From assembly GCA_003427395.1 (NCBI GenBank), contig BFEA01000299.1, positions 679,712 through 709,845 on the forward strand: a stretch of DNA of 30,134 bases, in the 5' to 3' direction. How positions within the stretch are numbered: the first letter of the stretch is position 1; every line of letters starts with the position of its first letter. A program made the translations under genes and the position numbers. The notes under the pieces were generated by a model. It was not told the DNA's origin. It did no database searches and was given only the letters and a program-made list of their open reading frames with translations. The DNA is from Chara braunii. Its lineage: Eukaryota; Streptophyta; Charophyceae; Charales; Characeae. Of the stretch, positions 10,375 through 19,647 are shown one piece after another.

Positions 10375-11402
10375 TGTAATAACCCTGATCAGAAGTAGCC
10401 TGGGGCCCAGAACTCAGCCCCAGGCCACACAGACCTGAGAAGGTCTGCGCTGGGCTGTGTGACCAGGACACGCCCAGGCCTGAGTCTGTTGAGTTTGGCT
10501 GTGTGACCTAACGCCGCACACAAGAAATTCAAGAGTAAAAGTCAATTGTAGAGTCAAAGGTACCGCACCCAGGCCCTGGGTTGGATACACTCACTTGCTG
10601 TGCGCAGGTACCCAGACAGCATCCAGGCCGGAGGGAATTCGGTTTCAGGCCGATCTGAGCCCTCGTTCGCATTGAGATCTGAACGGCTGAGGGATACAGC
10701 ACCCGGGGTCCAGACCCCGCGTCAACAGTACATAAGAGTTGACTTCTTGGCTTGGACATTCATTATGCCTTGCGTTGATGCTGACTTCACGCATTGACTT
10801 CGACGCTGGCTTGACGCTGCGACGCTGCCTCGACGCTGCTAGCATTGTGACTTGGCGAGGCGCTGCTTGTCTGGCATGGTGGCCGACTTGCTCCTGTCTT
10901 CTTGGCATTTTGACGTGGCAGTTGCCATGTGCCTTCGCTGATGTGGCTGCTGCCACGTGTACTATTTGGCTGATGGGGCTGCTGCCACATGTTCTATTGA
11001 GGGGACTACGTAAGCGGCATTGCTGTTCTGTTCGTCGTCACTTCAGGAGGAGATCAGGACTGTGGGGAGTTCGAGGATACGTACCTGGTGGTCTTCATGT
11101 CGACATTGCTCCAGATGCTGATGTGGAACTGATTGGACGTGCCACGTGGCACATTGAGGATACACGGATACTCGTTCAGACTATTGATTGATGAGGTGGC
11201 AGTAGAGGAGGGAGCCCGAAGTAGGAGTGGGCATTTTTACTTCATCTCCTTTGTCTCTGCTCCCTCCTCCCTCTTCGTCTGTGTATGATATCTCACCTCA
11301 TTCTGTCTGGTCACGATTTTTGACTATTTGTAATCACCAACCGATGGACATTTTTCTGGACTTGCATTGTTGACAACTGTCTCACGATCTGGGTTCATTA
11401 CA
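10375..11402 (+). repeat. Element 1 3' LTR (1028 bp)
   Basis: Same ends as the 5' LTR (TGTAATAACC, TTCATTACA), followed by AAGC. It contains an extra block of about 316 bp (about 10826-11149). That block is rich in the leader motif and its variants: TGACGTGGCA at 10911, TGATGTGGCT at 10939, inverted TGCCACGTG at 10951, and a perfect 14-bp palindrome GTGCCACGTGGCAC at 11139-11152. Confidence 0.93.
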
Positions 11403-11682
11403 AAGCCCTCTTTATAATTTCCAACTTTCCATTCCTAACAAGGGGTATTCAACTCATGGACGAGTGAAAAACTCTCAGTCAATTCTCCCTTCGGGGGGCA
11501 ATCAATGCTGTCAGCAGTAGGTGAAACATGGAGTGGGTTTCATTTGTGGGTATATGCCTTGCCAGTGGAAGAGAAACTGGGTTTCATTTGTGGGTATATA
11601 ACTTGCCAGTGGAAGAGAAACCAGATTGTCACCCCCAGGAATAAAATGGAGTCAGGACCAAGGGTCCTATTTATTATTATCC
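11403..11682. other. Non-coding spacer with 44-bp tandem duplication
   Basis: Sequence right of element 1. The only structure seen is an exact-period duplication, 11535-11578 and 11579-11622 (GGGTTTCATTTGTGGGTATA then TTGCCAGTGGAAGAGAAAC), differing at about three positions. No gene is supported. Confidence 0.7.
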
Positions 11683-11794
11683 TGTTACGATCCTGGTCAT
11701 TCCCAAAGTGCAAATTCACAATGAAAGACAATGCCACCCAATTGCGAAAGAAATGAAAGCACTTGCAAAGATATAGAGACCATAGGAGAGAGAA

Positions 11795-11802
11795 AGAAGA
11801 AG

Positions 11803-11832
<30 letters not shown>
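11795..11832. repeat. (AAG)n microsatellite
   Basis: An uninterrupted AAG run inside the putative solo LTR. Short AAT (about 11918-11931) and CAA (about 11985-12003) runs follow. Confidence 0.9.
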
Positions 11833-11834
<2 letters not shown>

Positions 11835-12082
11835 CACCAGCAAGACCAATGACAATTCCCCCTTCTCTCTCCACCTTCCTCCTCCTCCTTCACTTCGCCA
11901 ATCTTATTCTTCTCCCAATAATAATAATAACAATGAGTGGATGAACCAGAATCAATATCCGAAGTTCCCTCTTACTGCTGACTCAACAACAACAACAACA
12001 ACAAGTCTGCCATAGCTATGGCTTCCCTCCTTCTGCCTCCTCTCACATGCATAGGCTATGGCGGACTACTGAGGGCCCTGCC

Positions 12083-12164
12083 CTCCTGTCCAAAGGACAA
12101 CCCAAAACAGCTATGGCGCTGCTCTCCTGTCCAAAGGACAACCCAAAGCAGCTATGCTGCTGCT
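12083..12164. repeat. Tandem duplication, 41-bp period
   Basis: CTCCTGTCCAAAGGACAACC starts at 12083 and again at 12124, each followed by CAAA-CAGCTATG. It lies inside the putative solo LTR. Farther on, TGGTACCGGCCT (about 12619 and 12729) and GCTACT-GAGTGTTT (about 12743 and 12794) are also repeated. Confidence 0.7.
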
Positions 12165-13136
12165 GACTGGTCCGCCATGCCTGACTCTGCCTCGAGCTTC
12201 CTTGGTGCGGCACTACCCCAACTGGGGCCTTCCAGATGCAGCGCCCAACAAGGTGATGAAGACGGTGTCCACCATAGCCAGGTAGGTGCCTCGCCACTCT
12301 CCTCCTTCGCCCCCTTCTTCCTCCTCCTCAGGCTGGGCTGCTCGCCATAGCCAGGCTAAGCACCAGCTGCCCTTCACCTCCAAGCAGCGCTGTATCAGCC
12401 CAGCGCTGTGCTCCAGCAGCATGTCGCCAATCCTTGCATACCGCAAATGAGGAGGAGTTACTTGCTCCTCCGAAAGATATAGCGGCCTACTGGCCTCTTG
12501 GGCGGTGACTTCCAAGGCCGAGCGGCCTCCCAGCAACCGGTACCTCCTCCCTTTCGGAGGGAAACATCATTGCAGGCTCTGCTATCCTCCGGACAGGCCA
12601 TAGACCCGGGCTACTTGGACTGGTACCGGCCTGCCTCAAGCCTACCGCTACTGGGCCTCTAAAAATGCCAACTTTTTGTCTTCTTCTGCTCGGCCTCCAG
12701 TACCCGACGCTTCTACCACTACTTCAGTGGTACCGGCCTACCTGCTACTTGAGTGTTTCTCCCTTCTGCTCTAAGTGTCGCGGGCCTACCCCCGCTACTC
12801 GAGTGTTTTCCCCCCTGCAACCCTCAAAGTCACGGCCACAGGTAAGTACCGGCCCCGCGGGGCCTTTCAACCAACAAGTACCCTCGCGGGTCATACACAC
12901 ACTCAGTCGACAAGCACTCAGACAGGCATGCAAACCAGCAGGCACGCACACACACACAGACATGGAAATCACAGCAGAATGCGGGAATTTCAGCAAGGCA
13001 TTCATTCCAGCGGCAAATCCCAGAAATCAGCAGTGTTCTCAGTCTGTGTTTTTGGCGGGTCATTACAATCCAATAATAAAGAAAAAAGAAACAGAGAGGA
13101 GGGTATTTCACTATTTTTCTATTTTGCGTGCATGAA

Positions 13137-13246
13137 ATGCATGTGAATCACGCGGAATTTGCGACTGTTGTCGGCATGCAGGCGTTTGGAGGTCTCATCT
13201 ACATGGGCAATCCTGATCTTAAGGATACTGTCTATCTTACAAGAAA
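13137..13246 (+). other. Candidate small coding exon (unrecognised)
   Basis: From ATG at 13137 the frame reads without stop through FATVVGMQAFGGLIYMG and NPDLKDTVYLTR, then meets GTAAGT at 13247-13252, a consensus 5' splice site; unspliced, the frame stops at 13248. The peptide has balanced amino-acid composition, unlike the repeats around it. I do not recognise the protein. The ATG may be internal to a longer exon, though no acceptor AG was seen just upstream. It could also be a captured gene fragment. Confidence 0.35.
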
Positions 13247-13646
13247 GTAAGTTCACTTTTTAGCCCTCTCATTGGCTTCTTCTACGACGTGTGAAACCAG
13301 CCTCCTAGAACAGAACTCCCTCCGTCTTTTTCCTTTCTCTTGTTGTCTCATTAGTCCGCCCCTCCATCTCTTCGTTCATGCATTTCATTCATCCATGAAT
13401 GCATCTGTTAAATTTTGTTTTGTTTGTAACTTTGTGCATCTTTCTTAGCCTTTTGACTGTGGTTGAGTGTAGTACTGTTTCTGATCAGCTTTATATCTGA
13501 TTCCTGCTCCATTGGGACGTAAATAATATCAATTAAATTATTTCCCCCTGGGGGGAGGGGGGGGTTAGCATTTGTTTGATGTGCTCAAATTGTTGTTGGC
13601 TAAGCTGTCATTTCTGTTCATGTCATTCCAAACAACATCTTCTCAG

Positions 13647-13689
13647 ATACAGAGACTGTGGACATAGTCATGGTGTGAGTATGCCCTGA
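13647..13689 (+). other. Candidate second exon after a 400-bp intron
   Basis: TTCTCAG at 13640-13646 is a good acceptor after a T-rich 400-bp stretch with a CTAAG branch-like site. Joining after 13246 keeps the frame through KYRDCGHSHG. It then either stops at TGA 13687-13689 or is spliced again at GTGAGT (13675-13680), which would make a 28-nt micro-exon. The support is splice-site quality and frame continuity only. Confidence 0.3.
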
Positions 13690-13738
13690 CTGAGAGAGTC
13701 TGAGACCCAGAGCACCGATGGTAAAGGGTGAATCCACA

Positions 13739-13851
13739 ACTACCGTCTTCACCCAAATAGAACGCCCGGTCATTACAGCTGTATCTGGGCTGAAAATTGC
13801 ACCAAATACGGCTGTAATGACCAGGCGTTCTATTCCGGTGAAGACGGTAGT
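13739..13851. repeat. Near-perfect 46-bp inverted repeat (hairpin or MITE-like)
   Basis: The left arm 13739-13784 pairs with the right arm 13806-13851 across a 21-nt loop. Only four of 46 positions differ, and one of those would be a G-U wobble in RNA. The arms start ACTACCGTCTTCACC. It could be a foldback/MITE element or a miRNA-type precursor; flanking bases do not pair and no clear target duplication was seen. Confidence 0.85.
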
Positions 13852-14334
13852 ACTAACTGGGTGTGACAGACGTGCCCATATTGTGTGGCCTATGTTTGTG
13901 CACTTTAGGGATCTAACCTGTCAAGGGATGGGTTCCCTGGAGGGAAGGGATCTGTATGTACAAAAATGTTGGCGGTGCCAGGCAAAAGAAGGGATGCACT
14001 GGTTCGTTTTTTTTGGGCGCGCAGGGCGTTTCCAGGCCCGGCAGGGGAAGGGTCAAAAGTTCTCCAAAGTACAGGTGGTTTAATCATGTTGGCATTCTTA
14101 CTAATAGAGGGGATGAAGGTGGTCAAAACTTGACGCATTCAGGGGAGCTTCACCAGAAATAAGGCCGAGAGTGGCATTATGGAAACCAGGGGTCAAGGTC
14201 AGAGGTTTCTAGATCTCGAAGAAAAATTGCAGCCGGACCTGCCCAGACCCAGACATATTTTTCACCACATGCCACCCCCCCAAGACCCTCGAGCATAATC
14301 CCACCCGCACCTGCCCGTAGCTGGTGCAAGGCAA
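13852..14334. other. Non-coding flank left of element 2
   Basis: No gene is supported. The last 120 bp are C-rich with CGCACCTGCCCGTA-like phrases that recur right of element 2 (about 27690-27730). This fits one original repeat-like locus split by the insertion. It ends with the target duplication CTGG (14331-14334). Confidence 0.6.
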
Positions 14335-15330
14335 ATGAACAGAAGCGAGATGACAGTATTCAGATCGCACAATCACATTGAAAGCCAAATCGTAACACAG
14401 TGTTCAGAAAGTAGCATTGCACCAATATAACACCAACGGAGAATAGTAGCACTGAAAGCCAATGTCAATGAGAGCTTGATCTCGCCACCACCAACATATG
14501 TATCCAGTCCCTAACTCCCTATCTGGCGCTCGGCGCCCAGCCTACTCCCTACACAGCTACTACTAGCCTACTAATTGACAATGCAACTGTTGACGTCAGC
14601 AGCACCCGAAGCACTTGAAGATGTCGCCCNTGCAGAACCATCGCCAATACCAGGTATGTGCCCTCACATCATCATCATCATCATNCTTCTCTCTGTATCC
14701 CTTGACTCTCTCCCACGTCTTCCCTTTTTGTACACCCGAAGACCACCCCTGCGCCTCACTGTACATNCAAGCCCTGCCAGCTATGNAGGCTGGGCTATGG
14801 CGCTGCCCTCAGCAGCGCNCTTCTTCCCTGCACGACCNCACGTGCTGNACCTCGCCTCTCAGCGCCAGCAGCAGCCCACNAGCCTTTGCTCCAGCAGCGC
14901 TGCCGCTAGCATGCGAGTGCCTGAATGAGGCTGAGAGTGGCGAGCTCTTTCCTATATGGAAAGAGCCTGCCTGCTTCGCAGCCTGGCTGGACTGGGCCTG
15001 GGCCTAGAAGCTTCCAGTAGGCCCCAGGATGCTGCGTGCTATTTTGCAGCTACTGGGCCTCTTTCGGTTGGGCCTCGCAACTGTCAGTGTATGAGCCTGC
15101 GTTTCTCGCCCAGGGCCTGCATTCTTCGGAAAGGCCCAGAAGGTCGTGGAAATGTCTTGGTTGCTCGGTCTATGTTTCTCTCAACCAACTGGCGCGTCGC
15201 AACTGTCTGTACCCCAAATATGAAATTGACAGTCAAAGGCCTCTTGTGATATGTTAGGCCCGCCTTCACTTAGGGCGGCCACCACTGCAACCGGGGCCCC
15301 TTAGGCCTGTCGAGGACCCAAATCCTCGCA
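14335..15330 (-). repeat. Element 2 3' LTR (996 bp, with eight N bases)
   Basis: Matches 26663-27674 throughout with few substitutions and small indels, such as 6 bp near 14353. Eight single N bases fall between 14630 and 14880. The plus-strand open frame across 14575-14928 is antisense to the element and reappears in the other LTR simply because the DNA is duplicated. Confidence 0.95.
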
Positions 15331-15344
15331 TTCCCTCCTCCTTT
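15331..15344 (-). other. Element 2 polypurine tract
   Basis: In sense direction AAAGGAGGAGGGAA abuts the 3' LTR start TGCGAGG. This is the classical position and composition of the plus-strand primer. Confidence 0.88.
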
Positions 15345-15370
15345 ACTTCGTTAGTCCTCTGAGAAGTTTG

Positions 15371-15848
15371 TTACTCTACAGGCATTTTCCCTTTGAGTTC
15401 TCTTTCGTAGCCTGCAATCACTTGAGGTGCTGTTCTCATGAGTTCCTCTCGTGTGAACCGGCGATCTTCTTTAGGATCCAAATGATGTTTGAGTCTCACA
15501 CGATACTGCATTCTTGGTTAGGAGGGCGGCCTCTGCCTGATGGTCGAGGTACTGGCATCACTTGATGCTCCACGATCTGGTCAATGTCCACTTCGCCATT
15601 CATGGTTGGGGGCAGCATTGATCTTCTTGAGGGAAACTGATCAGTGGCAGCGGAAGGTGCCAACTTGGAGGCATGGAACACAGGGTAAGTGCGTAATTGC
15701 GCAGGAATGCGAATCACATATGAAGGCTCATCCGGTTGATCCCCTACAATGTCTAAGATCTCCCAGGGCCCAAAGTAGTGTGGCATTAGTTTACGTGAAA
15801 TGCATAACTCCTGACCTAGTTTAGATGACTTAACCCAGACTCTATCAC
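15371..15848 (-). pseudogene. pol: Element 2 integrase C-terminal domain and chromodomain
   Basis: Sense reading gives VWVKSSKLGQEL, HYFGPWEILDIVG, YPVFHASKLAP, then a chromodomain beginning DIDQIVEHQVMP with RGRPP. A 1-nt frameshift near 15505 splits the chromodomain. The second half (QYRVRLKHHLDPKEDRRFT to QVIAGYEREL) continues in another frame to TAA at 15371-15373. Compared with element 1, about 45-50 residues are missing just upstream, between the integrase core and VWVKSS. Confidence 0.88.
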
Positions 15849-16841
15849 CTACCTGAAAGTTAGAGGGCCACCTGTGGGTTCTCTCTCTGGTAGTAGAAAG
15901 TCAAGTGCAGTTTTGGGTTTCCAACCAAGGTGCAGTTTGTTGGGAGACGTTCCTGTAGTACTGTGCACATCGTTGTTATACAAGCTGGCGACGAGAGGTA
16001 ATTTCTCGTCCCAGTCGTCTTGACTTGGCTTGATATAATGTTTAAGCAGGTGTTGTACTACTTGATTAATCTGTTCTGCTTGGCCATTTGACTCATGGTG
16101 ATTCCCCGATGTCATTTGGAGCTTTGTGCCCATCTTTTCAACAGTTGATTGCCACAGTTCACTGGCGAATCTCACATCTCTCTCACTAACAATAGATGTA
16201 GGTAAACCGAAGTCGCGTACCCAGTTATCCATAAAGAGTTTGATGACGTAGTTAGTTTTAGCATTTTATGGCATAGCTATTAGTCTGGCATACTTAGAAA
16301 AGCGATCCACTATAACAAAGATGTGTCTTTTCCCAGACCTGCTGGTCACAAGAGTATCCATGAAGTCCATGGACACACTCTGACCCGGTACTTCAGGAAT
16401 CGGCAAGGGCTTAATCAACCCAAGCGGAGCCTGAGTCCTAGGTTTGTCCCTTTGGCAAACCTGGCAGGTTTCAACGTATCTCTTAGCATCTTGCATCATA
16501 GAAGGCCACCAAAATCTTTGTACTAAGTTCGCTGATGTCTTTCTATAGCCAAAATGACCAGTTGCATCATGACATTCTCCTAAAAATAAACTACGTAAAG
16601 ACTCACTATCAGGAACACACAACCTTTTATTCCCTGCCTTCTCAAGAAACAGTAAGCCGTCTATCATCGTAAATTCATCCAAAGTCTTTTTGTCCTTTGC
16701 TTGGAATCTACGGATGATCTCAGACATAACTGAATCTTGCTGATAGGCTTTGACCAATGATTGAATCAGATCGTTAGATATGCCAAATTCAGTAACTAAC
16801 GCGCCCAAATAATCTGCCCGGCGAGATAACGCATCATCCAC
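15849..16841 (-). pseudogene. pol: Element 2 RNase H tail and integrase core
   Basis: The first open block (16841-16266) starts with the RNase H end DDALSRR. It then carries the integrase zinc finger (H91, H96, C126, C129 in that block) and the first catalytic Asp (SMDFMDTL, D159). TAA after LIAMP interrupts it. The second block (16232-15849) has VSERDVRF, where the family has SDRD: the second catalytic Asp is Glu (GAG, 16184-16182). NGQAEQ carries the catalytic Glu 36 residues on. Integration activity would be doubtful even if the stop were absent. Confidence 0.92.
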
Positions 16842-16871
16842 TTTGTTGTACTCTCCCTTGATGGGATCAAG

Positions 16872-18113
16872 TTAATAGTCATACATGTCTATCACTTGTA
16901 TCCATCGCTTGAGTGCATCAGAGAGCACAGGCTGTGTCTTGATCCAACGCAAGGTCTCATGGTCAGATCTCAAATAGAAGAATCTGCCTAGGAGATAATG
17001 TCTCCAATGAACCAGCGCTCTATATAGGGCATAGAGCTCACGCTCGTACGTGGACTTTGCTAGCTTTTGAGATGGCATCTTCTTACTCATGTACTCGATC
17101 GGTCTCAACTTTTTCCCTTCCTTTTGCGCAAGGACCGCGCCTGTGCCATATTGGCTGGCGTCTGTGGTCACAACAAAGGGCTGATCAGGATCCGGGAGCT
17201 TGAGGACTTCATAGTGTGTTGCATACTTCAATTTCTTGAAGGTTGCCTCACAATCTTCTGTCCATTCCCAAGGAGTGTCAAGTCGAGTTAGATCTGTTAG
17301 TGGGGAAACTATAGTACTATAGTTCTTCACAAACGGACGATAATAGCCCGTCATCCCCAAAAATGATATGACCTCAGTAACAATTTGAGGTCTGGGCCAG
17401 TCTCGAATGCTGGTCACCTTTGCATCGTCTGGCCTCAACCCATCTGCTGAAATTTCATGACCCAAGTACAAGATCTTGGTGCGACCAAACTCGCATTTCT
17501 CCAAGTTAACCTTGTACTGGTGCTGTCTTAGGAGACCTAACACTATTTTCAAGTGCTCAGCATGCTCCTCTACAGTCTTACTAAAGATGAGGATATTGTC
17601 GAGGTACACGACGATAAACTTATCTAAGTAATCATGAAAGATCTTGTTCATTGCGTGCTGGAATGTCCCAGGTGCATTGCATAGGCCGAAAGGCATCACC
17701 ACAAACTCGTACAGACCGTACCTAGTCTGAAATGCGGTTTTGTGGTGATCCTCAAGTCTAATAGCAATTTGATTGTATCCGGACTTTAGATTTATCTTAG
17801 TAAAGTACCGACATCCCTGCACTCTATCCAGTAGGTCATCGATGCGGGGTACGAGCTCTGCATTTTTAACAGTTATGACATTGAGACCCCTATAATCAAT
17901 GCACATCCTCAGGGGACCTCCCTTCTTCGGTACGAATAAGACTGGAGCGCCGTAAGGGGAGGTACTAGGCTGAATCCATCCCTTCTCTGTGAGCTCCTTG
18001 ACCTGGTGGCGGAGCTCATCCAGCTCCGCAGGAGACATCCTATAGATTCGTCCTCTAGGCACCTTACTACCTTGGACAACCTCTATTGCATGGACAACCT
18101 CCCTTTCTACCAC
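16872..18113 (-). pseudogene. pol: Element 2 RT and RNase H (413-aa open block, dead RT site)
   Basis: This open block is bounded by in-frame stops: TAG at 18128-18126 upstream and TAA at 16874-16872 downstream. RT landmarks are RGRIYRMSPAELDEL at 21-35, LRMCIDYRGLN at 68-78, KINLKSGYNQI at 106-116, VMPFGLCNAPGTFQ near 139-152 and YLDN at 170-173. The catalytic Asp of motif A and the second Asp of the YxDD box are both Asn (codons 17792-17790 and 17597-17595), so polymerase activity should be lost. RNase H landmarks are intact within the block: TTDASQYGTGAVL (D318), YERELYAL (E357/E359) and SDHETLRW (D384). DALSRR follows after the stop. Confidence 0.94.
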
Positions 18114-18128
18114 GCTTGTGGGCTCCTA

Positions 18129-18760
18129 AAAAAGATATGAATATTGCGCGACGACTGATTCTATCTCTGGAGGTGTTTTAACGGTCTCCCCTTTCTCAGA
18201 GACAAAGACTAGATACATGCCCTCCTCGCGATTCTGCTTATAATAGTTATAGAAAGATGATGCACACATGCACCCGTAGTTTTCTATCAGACTGCTAGCT
18301 TTGAACTTCTGCAATCTAACAGTTCTACCATTGGGCAATTTGTGGATTAACACCGTCCTATCCCAGTGAAACTGAGGTTGCGCGACCTCGGGGTAGTACA
18401 TGCCTAAAAGCATATCGAAAGGCAGTTCGTCGCTAACAAGGAAGGAGATTTTATGGCTCACTTCCCCTCCTCCATAGGAGAAGGTGCAGACTCCTTGACA
18501 TAGTTTTTTACTAACATTTGGTGCTTGTTGGCCAGCGTAGAAGCTACAGTTCTGCTAAGCCGCTGCACTTGGTCCCCTAAGCGCAATCTATCCACACAAG
18601 CACGACTGATGAAGTTTTGTGTAGAGCCTATGTCTGCGAAGGCGCCAACTTTACGACCACCTACATCAACCTCTACCACGAAATGTTCACCCTTTGGACC
18701 TCTACTGATCATCGCCCAAGAGTCTTTGGGGTCCTTCCCTGACCACTCAGTCTCTAACTC
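18129..18760 (-). pseudogene. Element 2 aspartic protease region, broken
   Basis: The 18712-18458 block reads VVEVDVGGRKVGAFADIGSTQNFISRACVD in pieces. The catalytic Asp is followed by Ile-Gly (DIG) rather than the usual DSG or DTG. A frameshift near 18465 moves to the block 18461-18126, with SDELPFDMLLGMYY (matching NLPFDLILGMH of element 1). That block runs to YSYLF and a TAG stop just before the RT block, in the same frame. DIG may be a lineage variant or a loss; I cannot tell from one copy. Confidence 0.82.
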
Positions 18761-19076
18761 TTATAGGGCCTCAGACACATATCTCGAACAGAGCGTCGGT
18801 GGGTCTAAATGTGTCCGCGGGGCGATACGTGGGTCACTAGCCTTGGCCAATGCCTGAAGTGGGGAAGGCAACGTTACCACTTCAACGCGAGTAAGAGCGG
18901 CTAAAAGTCCTACTGGCCCGAGGTGTTTCCCTGTGAAGTGCTCGCAGAAGCACCGCCAGAGTTCGAAGATAGTCCCACCACCGTTGGTGAGGCTACCCTC
19001 GTCAGGACCTCTTTGCCTCGGCACGTTCGGGACGTGTGGCCATAGTTGCCACAGTTCATGCACGTACCCCTAGCAA

Positions 19077-19079
<3 letters not shown>
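18761..19079 (-). pseudogene. gag: Element 2 gag C-terminus with zinc knuckle, downstream of LINE
   Basis: Right after the LINE poly(A), the sense strand reads RVARGT and then a CCHC knuckle CMNCGNYGHTSRTC at 19062-19021 (C-x2-C-x4-H-x4-C), the nucleocapsid RNA-binding motif. A frameshift near 18940 and an in-frame TAA around 18763 (in SEAL*ELETEW) separate it from the protease. The N-terminal rest of gag lies on the far side of the LINE, ending GLEYEVWRD. Confidence 0.85.
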
Positions 19080-19108
<29 letters not shown>

Positions 19109-19647
19109 GAACTCCCTTCCCTTGCTAGAGGTGCTGGTAAGAGCAGACACTGCTAGCACCTGAGGGGAGGCTCCATCTATTGGTGGGGAGCAACACCTGC
19201 TGGAAAAGGGTCCAGCGTCCCTGATACAGACAAAATTTGTCGTATGTTAGGAAAAAGTAGTGGGAATCTCCTGCCAGCATTGATTACTCTGGAATCCAGA
19301 GGATTGACTGAGCAGGGGTTCTTGGAAGAAGGAAAGGAGCCTCTTCGCCTTGAACCGGGCGCCAGATGTTTGCTACTAAAACTAGCTCTTTCCTTCTGCG
19401 CCTTCCCAATTGTTGTCTCAAATATCTCGAATATTCAAGGGCCCAACGTCCCTTTGCTGGAAAACGGGTCCAGCGTCCCCTATACTGATTGCTCTGTCCT
19501 CCAAGGATTTAACTGTGCGGGAGTCTTCAGACAACACCGGACCGTCGGATCAGTCGTGTTTTCCTGGCTGCTTCCTGTGTTACTTGTCAACTCGCTGCTT
19601 CCTTTCTCGGGCCTGTCAGTCCTTAGTCCTCTGTGAGGCCTTGTTCA
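19109..19647 (-). other. LINE 3' UTR with internal repeat
   Basis: The stretch between the last coding stop and the poly(A). The phrase GGAAAA(C)GGGTCCAGCGTCCC on the plus strand occurs at about 19203 and 19459, each followed by CTATAC/TGATAC-like bases. The unit may be an internal duplication of the 3' UTR. No gene is seen. Confidence 0.7.

Larger units (their letters stand above)
2975..11402 (+). mobile_element. Element 1: Ty3/gypsy chromovirus, structurally complete, defective
   Basis: An 8.4-kb LTR retrotransposon. The LTRs start TGTAAT and end ATTACA, and AAGC directly flanks both outer ends (2971-2974 and 11403-11406). Order: 5' LTR, initiator-Met PBS, long leader, gag with CCHC knuckle, DSG protease, RT, RNase H, HHCC/DDE integrase, chromodomain, 3' LTR. 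The PR-RT-RH-IN order with a C-terminal chromodomain defines a chromovirus of the Ty3/gypsy (Metaviridae) group. At least four in-frame stops, about seven frameshifts or deletions and one RNase H active-site substitution make it non-autonomous. The two LTRs differ in length by about 300 bp but are otherwise very similar. Confidence 0.95.
11683..13067 (+). mobile_element. Probable solo LTR (1385 bp) flanked by ATCC
   Basis: Begins TGTTACGATCC and ends GGGTCATTACA, the LTR-like TG...CA form. ATCC lies directly outside both ends (11679-11682 and 13068-13071), the same 4-bp duplication length as elements 1 and 2. The end resembles the element 1 LTR end (GGGTTCATTACA). No PBS, polypurine tract or coding domain is attached, so a solo LTR left by recombination is the simplest reading. 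The reading frames inside are low-complexity. Orientation follows the ATTACA end. The alternative is chance agreement of short motifs. Confidence 0.5.

Noticed and set aside
12018-12536. Overlapping frames on both strands around 12.0-12.5 kb as possible genes
   Set aside because: They overlap tandem duplications and low-complexity sequence inside the putative solo LTR; neither strand shows a domain.
13905-14162. Short frames left of element 2
   Set aside because: Overlapping on opposite strands, without motif, initiation context or splice support.
14575-14928. 117-codon plus-strand frame repeated at 26919-27272, suggesting a conserved gene
   Set aside because: The two copies are the two LTRs of element 2; similarity follows from LTR duplication and the frame is antisense to the element.
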